Origin: DASTCZ01 sp035308165
Lineage (GTDB): Bacteria; Acidobacteriota; Terriglobia; Acidiferrales; UBA7541
Length of the DNA: 64,000 bases
Assembly (NCBI GenBank): GCA_035308165.1
Contig: DATGHC010000033.1
Span: 18,061 to 82,060, forward strand
Direction: 5' to 3'
Positions 50,669 through 60,980 of this stretch are shown here, piece after piece; within the stretch, counting starts at the first letter, position 1, and the number at the start of each line of letters is the position of its first letter. The position numbers were made by a program, and so were the translations under genes. The notes under the pieces are model-generated. The model made no database searches. It had not been told where the DNA came from and saw nothing but the letters and a program-made list of their open reading frames with translations.

Positions 50669-51593
50669 ATTGTCCCTTGACGGAGTCCGAAGTTAGTCCG
50701 CCCACAGTAACGGCTTCACGGATTTGCGAGAAAATATCCTTCAATGCACTGGGACTGTGCGGAAGCAGCAGCGTGTTGCTTTTGCCTGTGCCGCCGATCT
50801 CTTTGAGCGTGTCGAAATATTGTGTCATGAGGACCAGAGCCATCACGTCGTTGGGGGTGGAGCCCTTCACCACTTCCTGGAATTTTTCCACTGACTCCTG
50901 CAATCCGGAGATAATCGCCTTACGCTGATTGGCAATTCCTTCACCTTGCAGCCGCTTCGATTCCGACTCCGCTTCGGCTTTTTTCACGGCCAGCGTTTTT
51001 TCCGTTTCGCCGCGGGAGATGGCTGCTTCGCGCTCGCGCGCCGCGGCGTTGATGTCATTCATCGCTGCCTTCACTTTTTCATCGGGCACGATGTCGGTGA
51101 CCAGCGCCTTGACGATCTTGTACCCGTAGCTCTCCATGGTGGCATCCAGCTCTTGCTGGACTTGCGTGGCTATGTCCTGTTGGCTCAGAAACGCCTCATC
51201 AAGCTTCATCTTTGGGACATGCCCGAGAATCACGTTGTAAACGTAGGATTCAATTTGCTGAGCAGGGCTGGCCAGCTTGTAGTAAGCATCCTGTTCCTTG
51301 CCGGGGACAATTTGGAATTGAATGGCGACGGGGATTTTGACGAACACGTTGTCACTGGTCTTGGTTTCGATTTCTACACTCAATTGGCTGATTCGCATGT
51401 TTAATTTGCGGACCGTTTCAATGAATGGAATTTTGAACCGCAGCCCGGGTCCGACCACACGCGAAAACTTGCTGAATCGCTCCACCATTCCGCGCTCGGC
51501 CGTATTCACCGTATAAACCCCAGAGAGTACAAAGAGCAGCCCAATAAAAATTAGAAACAGAAGACCGTAGCTAAGACCAAGTACTTCACCCAT
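50667..51593 (-). CDS. SPFH/Band 7 membrane protein (QmcA/stomatin-like)
   Basis: The product is 308 residues. One N-terminal membrane helix (GLLFLIFIGLLFVLSGVYTV) precedes the SPFH domain (ERGMVERFSKFSRVVGPGL, NMRISQLSVEIETKTSDNVF) and an Ala/Glu-rich coiled coil (REREAAISRGETEKTLAVKK-type, about 180-240). Band 7 proteins assemble large membrane rings that affect proteases and membrane domains. No NfeD partner is adjacent. TTGAGGAGGAAGCG before ATG 51593 is an excellent ribosome site. Its terminator is shared with the convergent gene. Confidence 0.88.
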   Translation of the reverse strand: MGEVLGLSYGLLFLIFIGLLFVLSGVYTVNTAERGMVERFSKFSRVVGPGLRFKIPFIETVRKLNMRISQLSVEIETKTSDNVFVKIPVAIQFQIVPGKEQDAYYKLASPAQQIESYVYNVILGHVPKMKLDEAFLSQQDIATQVQQELDATMESYGYKIVKALVTDIVPDEKVKAAMNDINAAAREREAAISRGETEKTLAVKKAEAESESKRLQGEGIANQRKAIISGLQESVEKFQEVVKGSTPNDVMALVLMTQYFDTLKEIGGTGKSNTLLLPHSPSALKDIFSQIREAVTVGGLTSDSVKGQ

Positions 51594-51711
51594 CGCTTCC
51601 TCCTCAAAGGGATTCTCATTCAGTGACTTCGCCGGTTTCGGCTCCTAGGTGTGCGGGAAGCATAACTGGAGACCCTTCACGGTTCCAGAACAAACTTATT
51701 TGCGGTGGGAT

Positions 51712-54700
51712 TCAATCCGCGGGGGCTGGCCTTACCTGGCGAGCTGTAGTTGCGCGCGAGCCGCGGAAGAAAGTTTGCAGTCGATCCATGTACAAATAAA
51801 CGACCGGAGTGGTAAAGAGCGTAAGCATCTGGCTGACGATCAGTCCGCCGACAATCGTTATTCCCAGCGGCTGGCGAAGCTCGGAGCCAGTGCCCCCTCC
51901 TATGGCCAGCGGGACGGCGCCCAGCAGCGCGGCCATGGTAGTCATCATGATCGGACGGAAACGCAACACACAGGCCTGGTGAATTGATTCCAAAGGCGAT
52001 TTGCCTTCGACGCGTTCGGCCTGCAGCGCGAAATCAATCATCAAAATCGCATTTTTCTTCACCAGGCCTATTAACAAGATGATTCCGATGAGAGCGATGA
52101 TGTTCAGGTTCTGCTTGAAGAGCATGACCGCGAGTAGCGCGCCGACTCCCGCCGATGGCAGGGTGGAAAGGATCGTAATCGGGTGGATATAACTCTCATA
52201 CAGCATCCCGAGCACGATATACACCGCGGCCAGAGCGGTCAGGATGAGGACGGGCTGAGTTGAAAGCGAATCCTGAAAGGCCTGAGCTGTACCGGAAAAA
52301 GCGGCGTGGACGGTAGGGGGCATTCCAATTTCCCGCGCTGCAGCCGTGATTTCATTTACGGCCTTGTCCAGCGAGGCATCCAGGGCCAGAGCGAAGGAAA
52401 GAGTGATGGAGGGGAATTGCCCTTGGTGGTTAACAACCAGGGAAAGTTGGCTCGGCTCATAATGGGTAAAGGCACTAAGCGGGATCAGCGTTCCTGAGCT
52501 CGATGACACATAGATGTGTTCCAGAGCCGTTGGATCCTGGCGAAACTGCGGAGACACTTCCAACACCACATGGTATTGGTTCAGTCCTTTGTAGATATTG
52601 GATACTTGGCGCTGGCCAAACGCGTCATTCAACGTGCTGTCAATCGACTGCATGGACACGCCGAGACGCGAAGCCGTATCGCGGTCCACTACCAGCGAAG
52701 TTTGCAGACCATGTATTTGCTGGTCGCTGTTGGCGTCCTTCACTTCAGGGATGCGGCTGATGCGCTCCAACATTTTTGGCGCCCAGTAATTCAGATCATC
52801 CAGGTTGTCGGCTTGTAAAGTGTACTGATACTGTGAATTGCTTTGCCTCGCACCCACGCTCACATCTTGCACGGATTGAAGAAACAAGGTTGCGCCCGGA
52901 ACATGGGCGGCTTTGCCGCGGATCCGCGCGATCACTTGGTCCGTCGTGAGCTTGCGAACCGCGATGGGTTTAAGCTGGCCGAAAAGCCGTCCGGAGTTCG
53001 TACCTCCGCCGTAGCCCCCGCCCGTGGATACGCTGACCGTCTCCATCGCCGGGTCATCCAATACAATTTGCGCGATGGTCTTTGCTTTTGAAGTCATGCT
53101 CGCGAAGGAAACGTCCTGGTCCGCGAGAATATTTCCGGTGATGCGGCCGGTGTCCTGCTGGGGGAAAAATCCCTTGGGTACCTTGTAATAGAGAAACACG
53201 CTGACGCAAATGGTAGCCAGGGTGACGGTAAGCACAAACGGCTGATGGCGCAGCACCCACCGGAGCATGACGTCATAAATGTCGCGCATCCAGTCGAAGC
53301 CGCGCTCGAAAATGCGGTAGAACAGGCCGTGGTGATCCGACTCGCGCTTTAAGAAGCGCGCGCACATCATCGGAGTCGTTGTAAGTGAAACCAGCAAGGA
53401 AATCGCAATGGCGGTGCAGAGCACTACCGCGAATTCCCGGAACAATCGGCCCACAATCCCCGGCATGAGCAATATTGGGATAAACACAGCTACCAGCGAT
53501 GTGCTCATCGAAAGAACGGTAAAGCTGATCTCGCGCGACCCGCGCAGCGCGGCCTGCATGGGAGTCAGCCCCTGCTCCAGGTATCGCGTGATGTTCTCGA
53601 TCACTACGATCGCGTCGTCCACCACGAAGCCCGTGGAAATGGTCAGCGCCATCAAAGAGAGGTTGTCCAGGCTGTATCCGCACATGTACATCACGCCGAA
53701 GGTTCCGATCAGCGAGAGTGGCACGGCAACGCTGGGAATGGCCGTAGCCCACGGACTTCGCAGGAACGCGAACACCACCAGAATTACGAGAATGATTGAA
53801 ATGACTAGCGTAATTTCCACGTCGTGAATCGACGCGCGAATCGTGGGCGTGCGGTCAATCAGCACTTTCAAATGAATAGTCGGTGGGATAGAAGCCTGCA
53901 ACTCCGGCAGAATGGCGAGGACACGGTCCACGGTTTCCAGGATGTTGGCGCCCGCCTGCCGGTTCATAAACACGATGATCGACGGTTCACCGTTGGAGAA
54001 TCCTGCATTTCGTTCGTCCTCGACGGAATCCGTCACCGTTGAGATATCTGACAGGCGGACAGCAGCGCCGTTGTGCCAGGAAACAATCAGCGGACGATAC
54101 TCCCTTGCTTTAAAAAGCTGATCCGTCGTGGACAGACTCCACGCCTCAGTGGGGTCGGACAATTCTCCTTTGGGCCGGTTGGCATTGGCGGTGCTCAACG
54201 CAATCCGCACTCTGTCCAAGCTGATGCCGTAACTGTTCAATTGCATCGGGTTCGCATCCACTCGAACGGCCGGCCGGGCACCCCCGCTGACGAAAACCTG
54301 GCCGATTCCTTCCACTTGAGAAAGTTTCTGGGACACTATCGAATCTGCTGCGTCGTACACCTGGGAGAGAGGGACACTCGTCGAAGTCATGCTCAGCAAC
54401 AGGATCGGTGCATCCGAAGGATTCGATTTGCGCCAGGTCGGCTGGCTTGGGAGCCCGGCGGGCAATTGTCCGCGTGCCGCATTGATGGAGGCCTGGACAT
54501 CGCGTGCGGCCGCGTCAATGTTTCTGCTCAACTCGAACTGAAGCGTGATGCTGGTCGAACCCAGTTTGCTCGAGGAAGTCATTTGGGTGACGCTGGCAAT
54601 CCTCCCGAACTGGCGCTCGAGCGGGGTGGCCACAGCCGATGCCATGGTTTCCGGACTTGCTCCGGGAAGGCCGGCGTTCACGTTGATGGTCGGATAATCC

Positions 54701-54855
54701 ACCTGCGGAAGAGGTGCTACGGGCAGCAGACGGAATGCCACCGCGCCTCCGAGAAAAATCGCGATGCTCAACAGGGATGTGGCAACTGGGCGGCGGATGA
54801 AGGGGGCGGAGATGCCTCCCCATGTGTTCAAGGTTTTTTCTACAGTTGACGTCAT
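51712..54855 (-). CDS. mdtC: RND efflux permease, MdtC-like
   Basis: The product is 1047 residues with the RND layout of twelve helices and two large periplasmic loops. The proton relay Asp pair is in TGFVVDDAIVVIENI, with the second-half lysine region near VKKNAILMIDFAL. FFPQQDTGRITG and LPSAGVGALLAVML are family motifs. It should be one of two different permeases in an MdtABC-type hetero-trimer that exports hydrophobic drugs or bile-salt-like compounds with proton exchange. The start ATG 54855 lies three bases after the previous stop. It is the third gene of the operon. Confidence 0.88.
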   Translation of the reverse strand: MTSTVEKTLNTWGGISAPFIRRPVATSLLSIAIFLGGAVAFRLLPVAPLPQVDYPTINVNAGLPGASPETMASAVATPLERQFGRIASVTQMTSSSKLGSTSITLQFELSRNIDAAARDVQASINAARGQLPAGLPSQPTWRKSNPSDAPILLLSMTSTSVPLSQVYDAADSIVSQKLSQVEGIGQVFVSGGARPAVRVDANPMQLNSYGISLDRVRIALSTANANRPKGELSDPTEAWSLSTTDQLFKAREYRPLIVSWHNGAAVRLSDISTVTDSVEDERNAGFSNGEPSIIVFMNRQAGANILETVDRVLAILPELQASIPPTIHLKVLIDRTPTIRASIHDVEITLVISIILVILVVFAFLRSPWATAIPSVAVPLSLIGTFGVMYMCGYSLDNLSLMALTISTGFVVDDAIVVIENITRYLEQGLTPMQAALRGSREISFTVLSMSTSLVAVFIPILLMPGIVGRLFREFAVVLCTAIAISLLVSLTTTPMMCARFLKRESDHHGLFYRIFERGFDWMRDIYDVMLRWVLRHQPFVLTVTLATICVSVFLYYKVPKGFFPQQDTGRITGNILADQDVSFASMTSKAKTIAQIVLDDPAMETVSVSTGGGYGGGTNSGRLFGQLKPIAVRKLTTDQVIARIRGKAAHVPGATLFLQSVQDVSVGARQSNSQYQYTLQADNLDDLNYWAPKMLERISRIPEVKDANSDQQIHGLQTSLVVDRDTASRLGVSMQSIDSTLNDAFGQRQVSNIYKGLNQYHVVLEVSPQFRQDPTALEHIYVSSSSGTLIPLSAFTHYEPSQLSLVVNHQGQFPSITLSFALALDASLDKAVNEITAAAREIGMPPTVHAAFSGTAQAFQDSLSTQPVLILTALAAVYIVLGMLYESYIHPITILSTLPSAGVGALLAVMLFKQNLNIIALIGIILLIGLVKKNAILMIDFALQAERVEGKSPLESIHQACVLRFRPIMMTTMAALLGAVPLAIGGGTGSELRQPLGITIVGGLIVSQMLTLFTTPVVYLYMDRLQTFFRGSRATTARQVRPAPAD

Positions 54856-54858
54856 GAC

Positions 54859-57800
54859 CTAATCCGCAGGCGCCTCGACCGGGTTGCCAATGTGGAAGCG
54901 CTTTCCCAACCGCCGCGAAACCCAATCAAACGCCAGATAAACCACCGGCGTAGTGTAAAGCGTGAGCAACTGGCTAAGAATCAGTCCGCCAACAATGGTA
55001 ATCCCTAGCGGGCGCCGCAATTCCGAACCAACACCGGTTCCCAGGGCCAGCGGCAGACCCCCAAGCAGCGCTGCCATAGTCGTCATCATGATGGGCCGAA
55101 ACCTCAGCAGGCACGCTTCATAAATCGCATCCAGTGGCGCTTTCCCTTCGTGGCGCTCCGCTTCCAGTGCGAAGTCAATCATCATGATGGCGTTTTTCTT
55201 CACGATACCAATCAACAGGATCAGTCCTATTAACGCGATTACGCTGAATTCCGTCTTGCACAGCATCAAGGCCAGAATAGCGCCGACGCCCGCCGAGGGA
55301 AGCGTGGACAGAATCGTGATCGGGTGAATGTAACTCTCATAGAGCACGCCCAAAACGATGTACACGGTGATCACCGCTGCCAGGATCAGAATCGGCTCAT
55401 TGGAAAGTGAGTTAAGAAACGCCTGCGCGGTCCCCTGGAAACCGGTCTGGATGCTCGCGGGCAATCCGATTTCCTGTCGCGCCGCGTTGATCGCGTTTAC
55501 CGCGTCACCCAGAGACACATTTGGCGCAAGATTGAAGGAAAGAGTGACCACCGGAAATTGTCCCTGGTGATTGATGACCAGCGAAGACGTGCCGGCTTCG
55601 TAATGTGTGAATGTACTGAGCGGAACTTGGGTCAGGGGCCCCGCCGAACTCTGCGTAGTCGCCGCGGTTTGAGCCTGCCCGGGAGTGGATGCTGTCGCGG
55701 AGGGACCGGTCGATGAGGGCACGTAAATGTCTTTCAGTGAATCTGGATTCTTTTGAAAGCGCGGATCGACCTCAAGCACGACGTGATACTGATTCAGCTG
55801 CGTAAATATGGTCGAGACTTGACGCTGCCCGTAGGCATCGTAAAGCACGTTATCGATGGTCGCCGGAAGAATTCCCATGCGCGAAGCCGTATCCCGATCG
55901 ATGACCAGGTTGGCCTGCAGACCAAGGTTCAATTGGTCGCTGGCCACGTCGCGCAATTCAGGGAGCGACTGGAGCTTGGCGATCACGCGCGGCGTCCACA
56001 TGCCCAGCTCATTTGCATCCACGTCTTCCATGCTGTATTGAAACTCTGTGCGGCTCACCCGGTCTTCCACAGTCAAGTCCTGAACCGGCTGAAGGAACAG
56101 GGAAATGCCGTTCACTTTCTCGAGCGGCGGTTGCAATCGGCGGATCACATCGGACGCCGAGATTTTGCGCTCCTCGAGCGGCTTCAAATTGATTTGGATG
56201 CGCCCCGTGTTGGTGGTGGCGTTGGTACCGTCAATCCCCAGGAATGAAGAGAGGCTATCAACCGCAGTGTCTTGAAGAATGATATGAGCCAGTGCTTGCT
56301 GGCGATCCGCCATTGCAGTGAAGGAAATGTCCTGGGGCGCTTCCGAGACGCCCATGATTACTCCAGTGTCTTGCACGGGGAAGAAGCCCTTGGGGACATA
56401 AATGTACAGCATGATGGTGAAAACCAACGTAGCGGCCGTGACCAGCAGAGTTGTGGTTCGGAATTGCAGGACGAACCGTAGCGTCCAGCCGTAGAACCGA
56501 ATGATGGCCTCGAAAGCTTGCTCCGATTTTCGGTAAAACCACCCCTGTTCGGATTCCTTTTTGTGCTTTAACAGGCGCGCACACATCATCGGCGTCAGCG
56601 TAAGTGAGACCACCGCGGACATTAGGATTGTGACCGCCAGTGTTACCGCGAACTCGCGAAATAGCCGGCCGACAATATCGCCCATAAACAACAGCGGGAT
56701 CAGCACGGCGATGAGCGAAACGGTTAGCGATACAATCGTGAACCCGATTTGTTCCGCTCCTTTCAACGCCGCGTCCATCGGCGTATCGCCTTGTTCAATA
56801 TACCGGCTGATGTTTTCAATCATCACGATCGCGTCATCCACCACGAATCCGGTCGAAATTGTCAGCGCCATCAATGTCAGGTTGTTCAGGCTGTACCCCA
56901 GCAGGTACATCACTCCAAAGGTGCCCACGATGGAAAGCGGCACCGCCACGCTTGGAATAATCGTTGCGGAAACGCTCCGCAGGAACAGGAAAATAACCAT
57001 CACCACCAGCACAACGGTCAGCATCAGCTCAAACTTCACGTCTTCTACGGACGCGCGGATCGTTATCGTGCGGTCGGTGAGCACCCTTACGTTAATCGTT
57101 GCGGGCAGGGAAGCCTGGAGAGTCGGAAGCAATTTTTGGATGCGATCCACAACACCGATTATGTTTGCCCCCGGCTGGCGCTGAATGTTCAGAATGACTG
57201 CGGGCACTTCATTGGCCCACGCCGCCTGCTTCAGATTTTCCGCGCTGTCCACAACGTTGGCTACATCCGAGAGTCGCACCGCCGATCCCTTTTTGTAGGC
57301 GATGATGAGTGGCCTATAATCGTTGGCGGAAAGAAGCTGGTCGTTGTCGCCAATGGTGAACGACTGGTGTAGCCCGTCAAAATTTCCCTTAGCCTGATCC
57401 ACGTTTGCCTGGCTGACCGCCGTGCGTAAGTCTTCCAAGCTGAGTCCGTAGGAGGCTAGCGCCGCCGGATTTGCCTGAATGCGTACTGCGGGCCGCTGTC
57501 CTCCGCTGATACTCACCAACCCCACGCCCGATAATTGAGATATTTTTTGGGCCAGGGTGGTATCCGCCAAATCCTCCACCTTGGAAAGGGGCAATGTGGT
57601 GGAGGAAAGCGCCAGAGTGAGAATCGGCGCGTCAGCGGGATTAATCTTGTTGTAGATCGGCGGATTTGGCAGATCCGCAGGCAGCAGATTCGACGCCGCG
57701 TTGATTGCCGCCTGCACTTCCTGCTCCGCCACATCAATGCTCAAATCCAGTGCGAACTGCAGTGTCAGAGTTGAGCTGCCAAAAGAACTCATCGAGGTCA

Positions 57801-58038
57801 TCTGATTCAGGCCGGGGATCTGTCCGAGCTGCCTCTCCAGCGGCGCTGTCACAGAGGACGCCATTACATCGGGACTGGCACCCGGATAAAACGTTTGCAC
57901 CTGAATTGTGGGGTAATCCACTTCGGGTAGTGCCGAAACAGGCAGCTGCCGGTAGGCCACGTATCCCGCCAGCATGATGCCCACCATCAACAGGCTGGTG
58001 GCAACCGGCCGCAGAATGAACGGACGTGACGGACTCAT
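54859..58038 (-). CDS. mdtB: RND efflux permease, MdtB-like
   Basis: The product is 1059 residues, about 50 percent like the following permease by eye. It has SRPFILRPVATSLLMVGIML at the N-terminus, the proton-relay Asp pair in TGFVVDDAIVMIENI and VKKNAIMMIDFAL in the second half. The periplasmic loop holds an unusual Ala/Gly/Thr/Gln-rich insertion (PSATASTPGQAQTAATTQSS, about residue 780) that the partner lacks. The ATG at 58038 overlaps the stop of the adaptor gene by four bases. Two unlike permeases in one operon are the mark of MdtB/MdtC systems. Confidence 0.88.
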   Translation of the reverse strand: MSPSRPFILRPVATSLLMVGIMLAGYVAYRQLPVSALPEVDYPTIQVQTFYPGASPDVMASSVTAPLERQLGQIPGLNQMTSMSSFGSSTLTLQFALDLSIDVAEQEVQAAINAASNLLPADLPNPPIYNKINPADAPILTLALSSTTLPLSKVEDLADTTLAQKISQLSGVGLVSISGGQRPAVRIQANPAALASYGLSLEDLRTAVSQANVDQAKGNFDGLHQSFTIGDNDQLLSANDYRPLIIAYKKGSAVRLSDVANVVDSAENLKQAAWANEVPAVILNIQRQPGANIIGVVDRIQKLLPTLQASLPATINVRVLTDRTITIRASVEDVKFELMLTVVLVVMVIFLFLRSVSATIIPSVAVPLSIVGTFGVMYLLGYSLNNLTLMALTISTGFVVDDAIVMIENISRYIEQGDTPMDAALKGAEQIGFTIVSLTVSLIAVLIPLLFMGDIVGRLFREFAVTLAVTILMSAVVSLTLTPMMCARLLKHKKESEQGWFYRKSEQAFEAIIRFYGWTLRFVLQFRTTTLLVTAATLVFTIMLYIYVPKGFFPVQDTGVIMGVSEAPQDISFTAMADRQQALAHIILQDTAVDSLSSFLGIDGTNATTNTGRIQINLKPLEERKISASDVIRRLQPPLEKVNGISLFLQPVQDLTVEDRVSRTEFQYSMEDVDANELGMWTPRVIAKLQSLPELRDVASDQLNLGLQANLVIDRDTASRMGILPATIDNVLYDAYGQRQVSTIFTQLNQYHVVLEVDPRFQKNPDSLKDIYVPSSTGPSATASTPGQAQTAATTQSSAGPLTQVPLSTFTHYEAGTSSLVINHQGQFPVVTLSFNLAPNVSLGDAVNAINAARQEIGLPASIQTGFQGTAQAFLNSLSNEPILILAAVITVYIVLGVLYESYIHPITILSTLPSAGVGAILALMLCKTEFSVIALIGLILLIGIVKKNAIMMIDFALEAERHEGKAPLDAIYEACLLRFRPIMMTTMAALLGGLPLALGTGVGSELRRPLGITIVGGLILSQLLTLYTTPVVYLAFDWVSRRLGKRFHIGNPVEAPAD

Positions 58039-59360
58039 GGTTTGCGGCTCTTGGCCTTGGGGACCGCTCCTGGCGGGTTTCCAGGAGCAGATGAGGGAGG
58101 TGCGTTCGGTACCACGGACTGCGTGGAAGTCCCTGATGGCGAAGCGGTATGCGTGTCTACCTTCGATCCTTCCTGAAGCTTGTCCTGACCATCGGTCACA
58201 ACCAGGTCACCCGGCTGCAGCCCCGCAGTAGTGCCCACCTGATCGCCCTCTGTGATGGCTACGGTCACATTCCGCACCGTGACTGTGTTCCCCGGAGCAA
58301 CTAAGAAAACAAATGTTCCTTGCGGCCCTCTTTGAATCGCGGCCGCGGGCACAATCGTCAGGCCCGTCATGCTGTCCACCAGTAGGCGGATGTACACCAG
58401 CTGATTGGGAAAAAGTTTGTTGTCCTCGTTATTGAATACCGCCTTCAACTTGAAAGTTCCGGTCGAAGAATCAATCAGGTTGTCGATGGTCGCCAATGTG
58501 CCCGTGGAAAGTCTCAAAGTGTTATCCGCGTCATAGGCTTCCGCGACAGGATGCAAGCCGGCCGCAAGTTTTTTGTTCACCGCAAGCAGATTGTTCTCAG
58601 GAAGGCTGAACAGCACCGCAATGGGTTGAAGCTGTGTGATCACCACCAGACCGTTTGCATCCCCCGCGTGGACAATATTCCCCGCGTCCACCTGGCGTAA
58701 TCCGATCCGGCCGCTGATGGGCGCGGTAATTTTGCTATAGGTCAAATTCAGCCTGGCACTGTCAATCGCACCCTGATCAGTCTTTATGGCGCCGTCATAC
58801 TGGCCCACCTGAGCTTGTTGAGTGTCTGCGGTTTGCTGGGAAATCACGCCTTCCTTGGCGAGCGTGGCGTCCCGGGCGGCATTCACCAGCGCGTCTTTTT
58901 GAAGCGCCAGATCGTGCGCCAGTTGTCCTTGTGCCTGTTCGAGTTGGACTTGGTAGGGTCGCGGATCGATCTCCGCAAGCACGTCACCCGCGTGCACAAA
59001 TTGCCCTTCCGTGAATGCCACGCTATCGAGCTGGCCATCCACGCGCGTATGAACCGTAACCGTATTGAACGCCGTAACCGTGCCGATGTTCCGGAAATAG
59101 ACAGGAACGTCTCCACGGACAGCTGCGGCAACCGCGACCGGAATTGCCCCGCCTCCACCCCTTCCGGATCCTGTGCCATTGGAAGAGGCTGCCGGCGCGC
59201 CTGTGAAGTAGCTGCGATAGTGCCAGCCGCCATATCCCAGAACCAACAGAATGAGAATCCACACCCATTCTCGGCTCTTTCCTCGAGGAGTTGACTGGAT
59301 CGATTTCGTTTCGGCGAGAGTCTCTGACTTCTGCCGCTCTTCAATTGTTGGTGATGCCAT
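58035..59360 (-). CDS. mdtA: RND efflux periplasmic adaptor, MdtA-like
   Basis: The product is 441 residues. An N-terminal helix (WVWILILLVLGYGGWHYRSYF) anchors it in the inner membrane. A Gly-rich linker (GTGSGRGGGGA) precedes the lipoyl and helical-hairpin region (FVHAGDVLAEIDPRPYQVQL, APISGRIGLRQVDAGNIV) and the membrane-proximal domain. The last 40 residues are Pro/Ser-rich. It bridges the permeases to an outer-membrane channel, whose gene is not in this operon. First gene of the operon; no clear promoter upstream. Confidence 0.9.
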   Translation of the reverse strand: MASPTIEERQKSETLAETKSIQSTPRGKSREWVWILILLVLGYGGWHYRSYFTGAPAASSNGTGSGRGGGGAIPVAVAAAVRGDVPVYFRNIGTVTAFNTVTVHTRVDGQLDSVAFTEGQFVHAGDVLAEIDPRPYQVQLEQAQGQLAHDLALQKDALVNAARDATLAKEGVISQQTADTQQAQVGQYDGAIKTDQGAIDSARLNLTYSKITAPISGRIGLRQVDAGNIVHAGDANGLVVITQLQPIAVLFSLPENNLLAVNKKLAAGLHPVAEAYDADNTLRLSTGTLATIDNLIDSSTGTFKLKAVFNNEDNKLFPNQLVYIRLLVDSMTGLTIVPAAAIQRGPQGTFVFLVAPGNTVTVRNVTVAITEGDQVGTTAGLQPGDLVVTDGQDKLQEGSKVDTHTASPSGTSTQSVVPNAPPSSAPGNPPGAVPKAKSRKP

Positions 59361-59582
59361 TCGTACGCTCCAGCCAAAGGTCAGTTAGCGCTGTCGTCCA
59401 TGTGGCGAACCGAGATGATATCGCACTCACGGATTGGATTCCTCAATTTGATAGATGTCACATGGCAACTGAAGCCTGCATGGATTGGACGGATGGGGAC
59501 CCCAGTTCGTTGCATATTCAAGACTGACGAGCGGTTGGTCAGGGTAAATCGGGAGGGAGGTACGCCGGTCGGACTTTAGGGC

Positions 59583-60980
59583 CTAGTCGTGTCCACCGCC
59601 GCCCGTCAATTCGCGCACAATGGCTCCCACGAAAGCCTTCGCATCTCCGAACAGCATCAACGTCTTGTCCAAATAGTAGAGCGGGTTATCAATCCCCGCA
59701 AACCCTGGACTCATGCCTCGCTTGACCACCATCACGGTATGTGCCTTATCCACATCCAGGATGGGCATTCCGTAGATCGGGCTTCCCGCGTCTGAGCGTG
59801 CCGCTGGATTCGTCACATCATTCGCGCCGATCACCAGTGCGACGTCAGTCTGGGGGAACTCAGGGTTCGCCTCATCCAGATCCATTAGCTTGTCATAAGG
59901 GATGTCCGCCTCGGCCAAAAGGACGTTCATGTGTCCGGGCATTCGGCCGGCCACGGGATGGATCCCGAATCTCACATCCACGCCTTTCTTGCTGAGCACG
60001 TCATACAGTTCACGCACTTTGTGTTGCGCCTGGGCCACCGCCATACCGTACCCCGGCACGATCATCACTTTGCTGGCCGCACCGAGAATTTGAGCGGCCT
60101 CTTCGGCTGTCGCGCTCCGCACCGAGCGCTCTTCCTTGTCTGCTGCGGCGTGCGTCTGCTCCTGCCCGAAAGCGCCAAAGATTACGTTGGTGAAAGACCG
60201 GTTCATGGCCTTGGACATGTTCACCGATAGAATGAAGCCGGAGGCTCCGTCCAGCGCGCCCGCAATGATCAGCAGTTTGCTGTCCAGCACAAATCCCATG
60301 GCCGCTGCGGAAAGCCCCGCGTAAGAATTCAGAAGGGATATAACCGTCGGCATGTCCGCCCCGCCGATGGGGATGATCATCATCACGCCCAGGACTAGTG
60401 GAATCCCCACGATCACCGGGAAAATCGCTGCGCGATCTGGATGAATCACCAGGAAAACCGCGACCCCGGCAGAAACGGCCAAAAGCGCAAGGTTTACGAA
60501 ATTCTGTCCTTTGTAAGTGATCGGCCGCTGCGGCAGCATCTCCTGCAATTTCCCAGCCGCCATCAGACTTCCCGTGAACGTAAGCGAGCCGAGTATCACT
60601 TCCATGGACAGGACGCCCATCGTGAATCGCGGCACATTGGGCGTGCGCAAATAGAACTCCGACGCACCCACCAGCGTTACGCAAAGCGCCCCGAAGCAGT
60701 GGCTGAGTGCCGTCCGCTGGGGCACGGCCGTCATATGCACCATTCCCAGGGGCACTCCAATGATCGAGCCCAGCACCAGGCCAATGGCAATCCATTTGTA
60801 ATCCACGATTCCGGAGTTCAGCAGCGTGCCGCAAATGGCCAGCAGCATGCCCAGCTCACCCGCCCAAACTCCGTGGCGCGCGCGCGCCGGATTGCTCATC
60901 CACTTCAGGGCCAGGATGAACATCGCCGTCGCGATCAGGTAGGTGGTCTCGATGATGAGTTGCGTGGCTTGCGGTGTCAT
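59583..60980 (-). CDS. pntB: Proton-translocating NAD(P)+ transhydrogenase, beta subunit
   Basis: The product is 465 residues: eight to nine membrane helices in the first half, then the NADP(H)-binding dIII domain (VMIVPGYGMAVAQAQHKVREL, VALVIGANDVTNPAARSDAG, KRGMSPGFAGIDN). It completes the transhydrogenase that uses the proton gradient to make NADPH from NADH. ATG 60980 overlaps the preceding stop by four bases. It is the last gene of three. Confidence 0.93.
   Translation of the reverse strand: MTPQATQLIIETTYLIATAMFILALKWMSNPARARHGVWAGELGMLLAICGTLLNSGIVDYKWIAIGLVLGSIIGVPLGMVHMTAVPQRTALSHCFGALCVTLVGASEFYLRTPNVPRFTMGVLSMEVILGSLTFTGSLMAAGKLQEMLPQRPITYKGQNFVNLALLAVSAGVAVFLVIHPDRAAIFPVIVGIPLVLGVMMIIPIGGADMPTVISLLNSYAGLSAAAMGFVLDSKLLIIAGALDGASGFILSVNMSKAMNRSFTNVIFGAFGQEQTHAAADKEERSVRSATAEEAAQILGAASKVMIVPGYGMAVAQAQHKVRELYDVLSKKGVDVRFGIHPVAGRMPGHMNVLLAEADIPYDKLMDLDEANPEFPQTDVALVIGANDVTNPAARSDAGSPIYGMPILDVDKAHTVMVVKRGMSPGFAGIDNPLYYLDKTLMLFGDAKAFVGAIVRELTGGGGHD

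Noticed and set aside
60010..60834. Minus-strand ORF of 274 codons in another frame of pntB
   Set aside because: The pntB frame holds all transhydrogenase motifs; this frame is a shadow.
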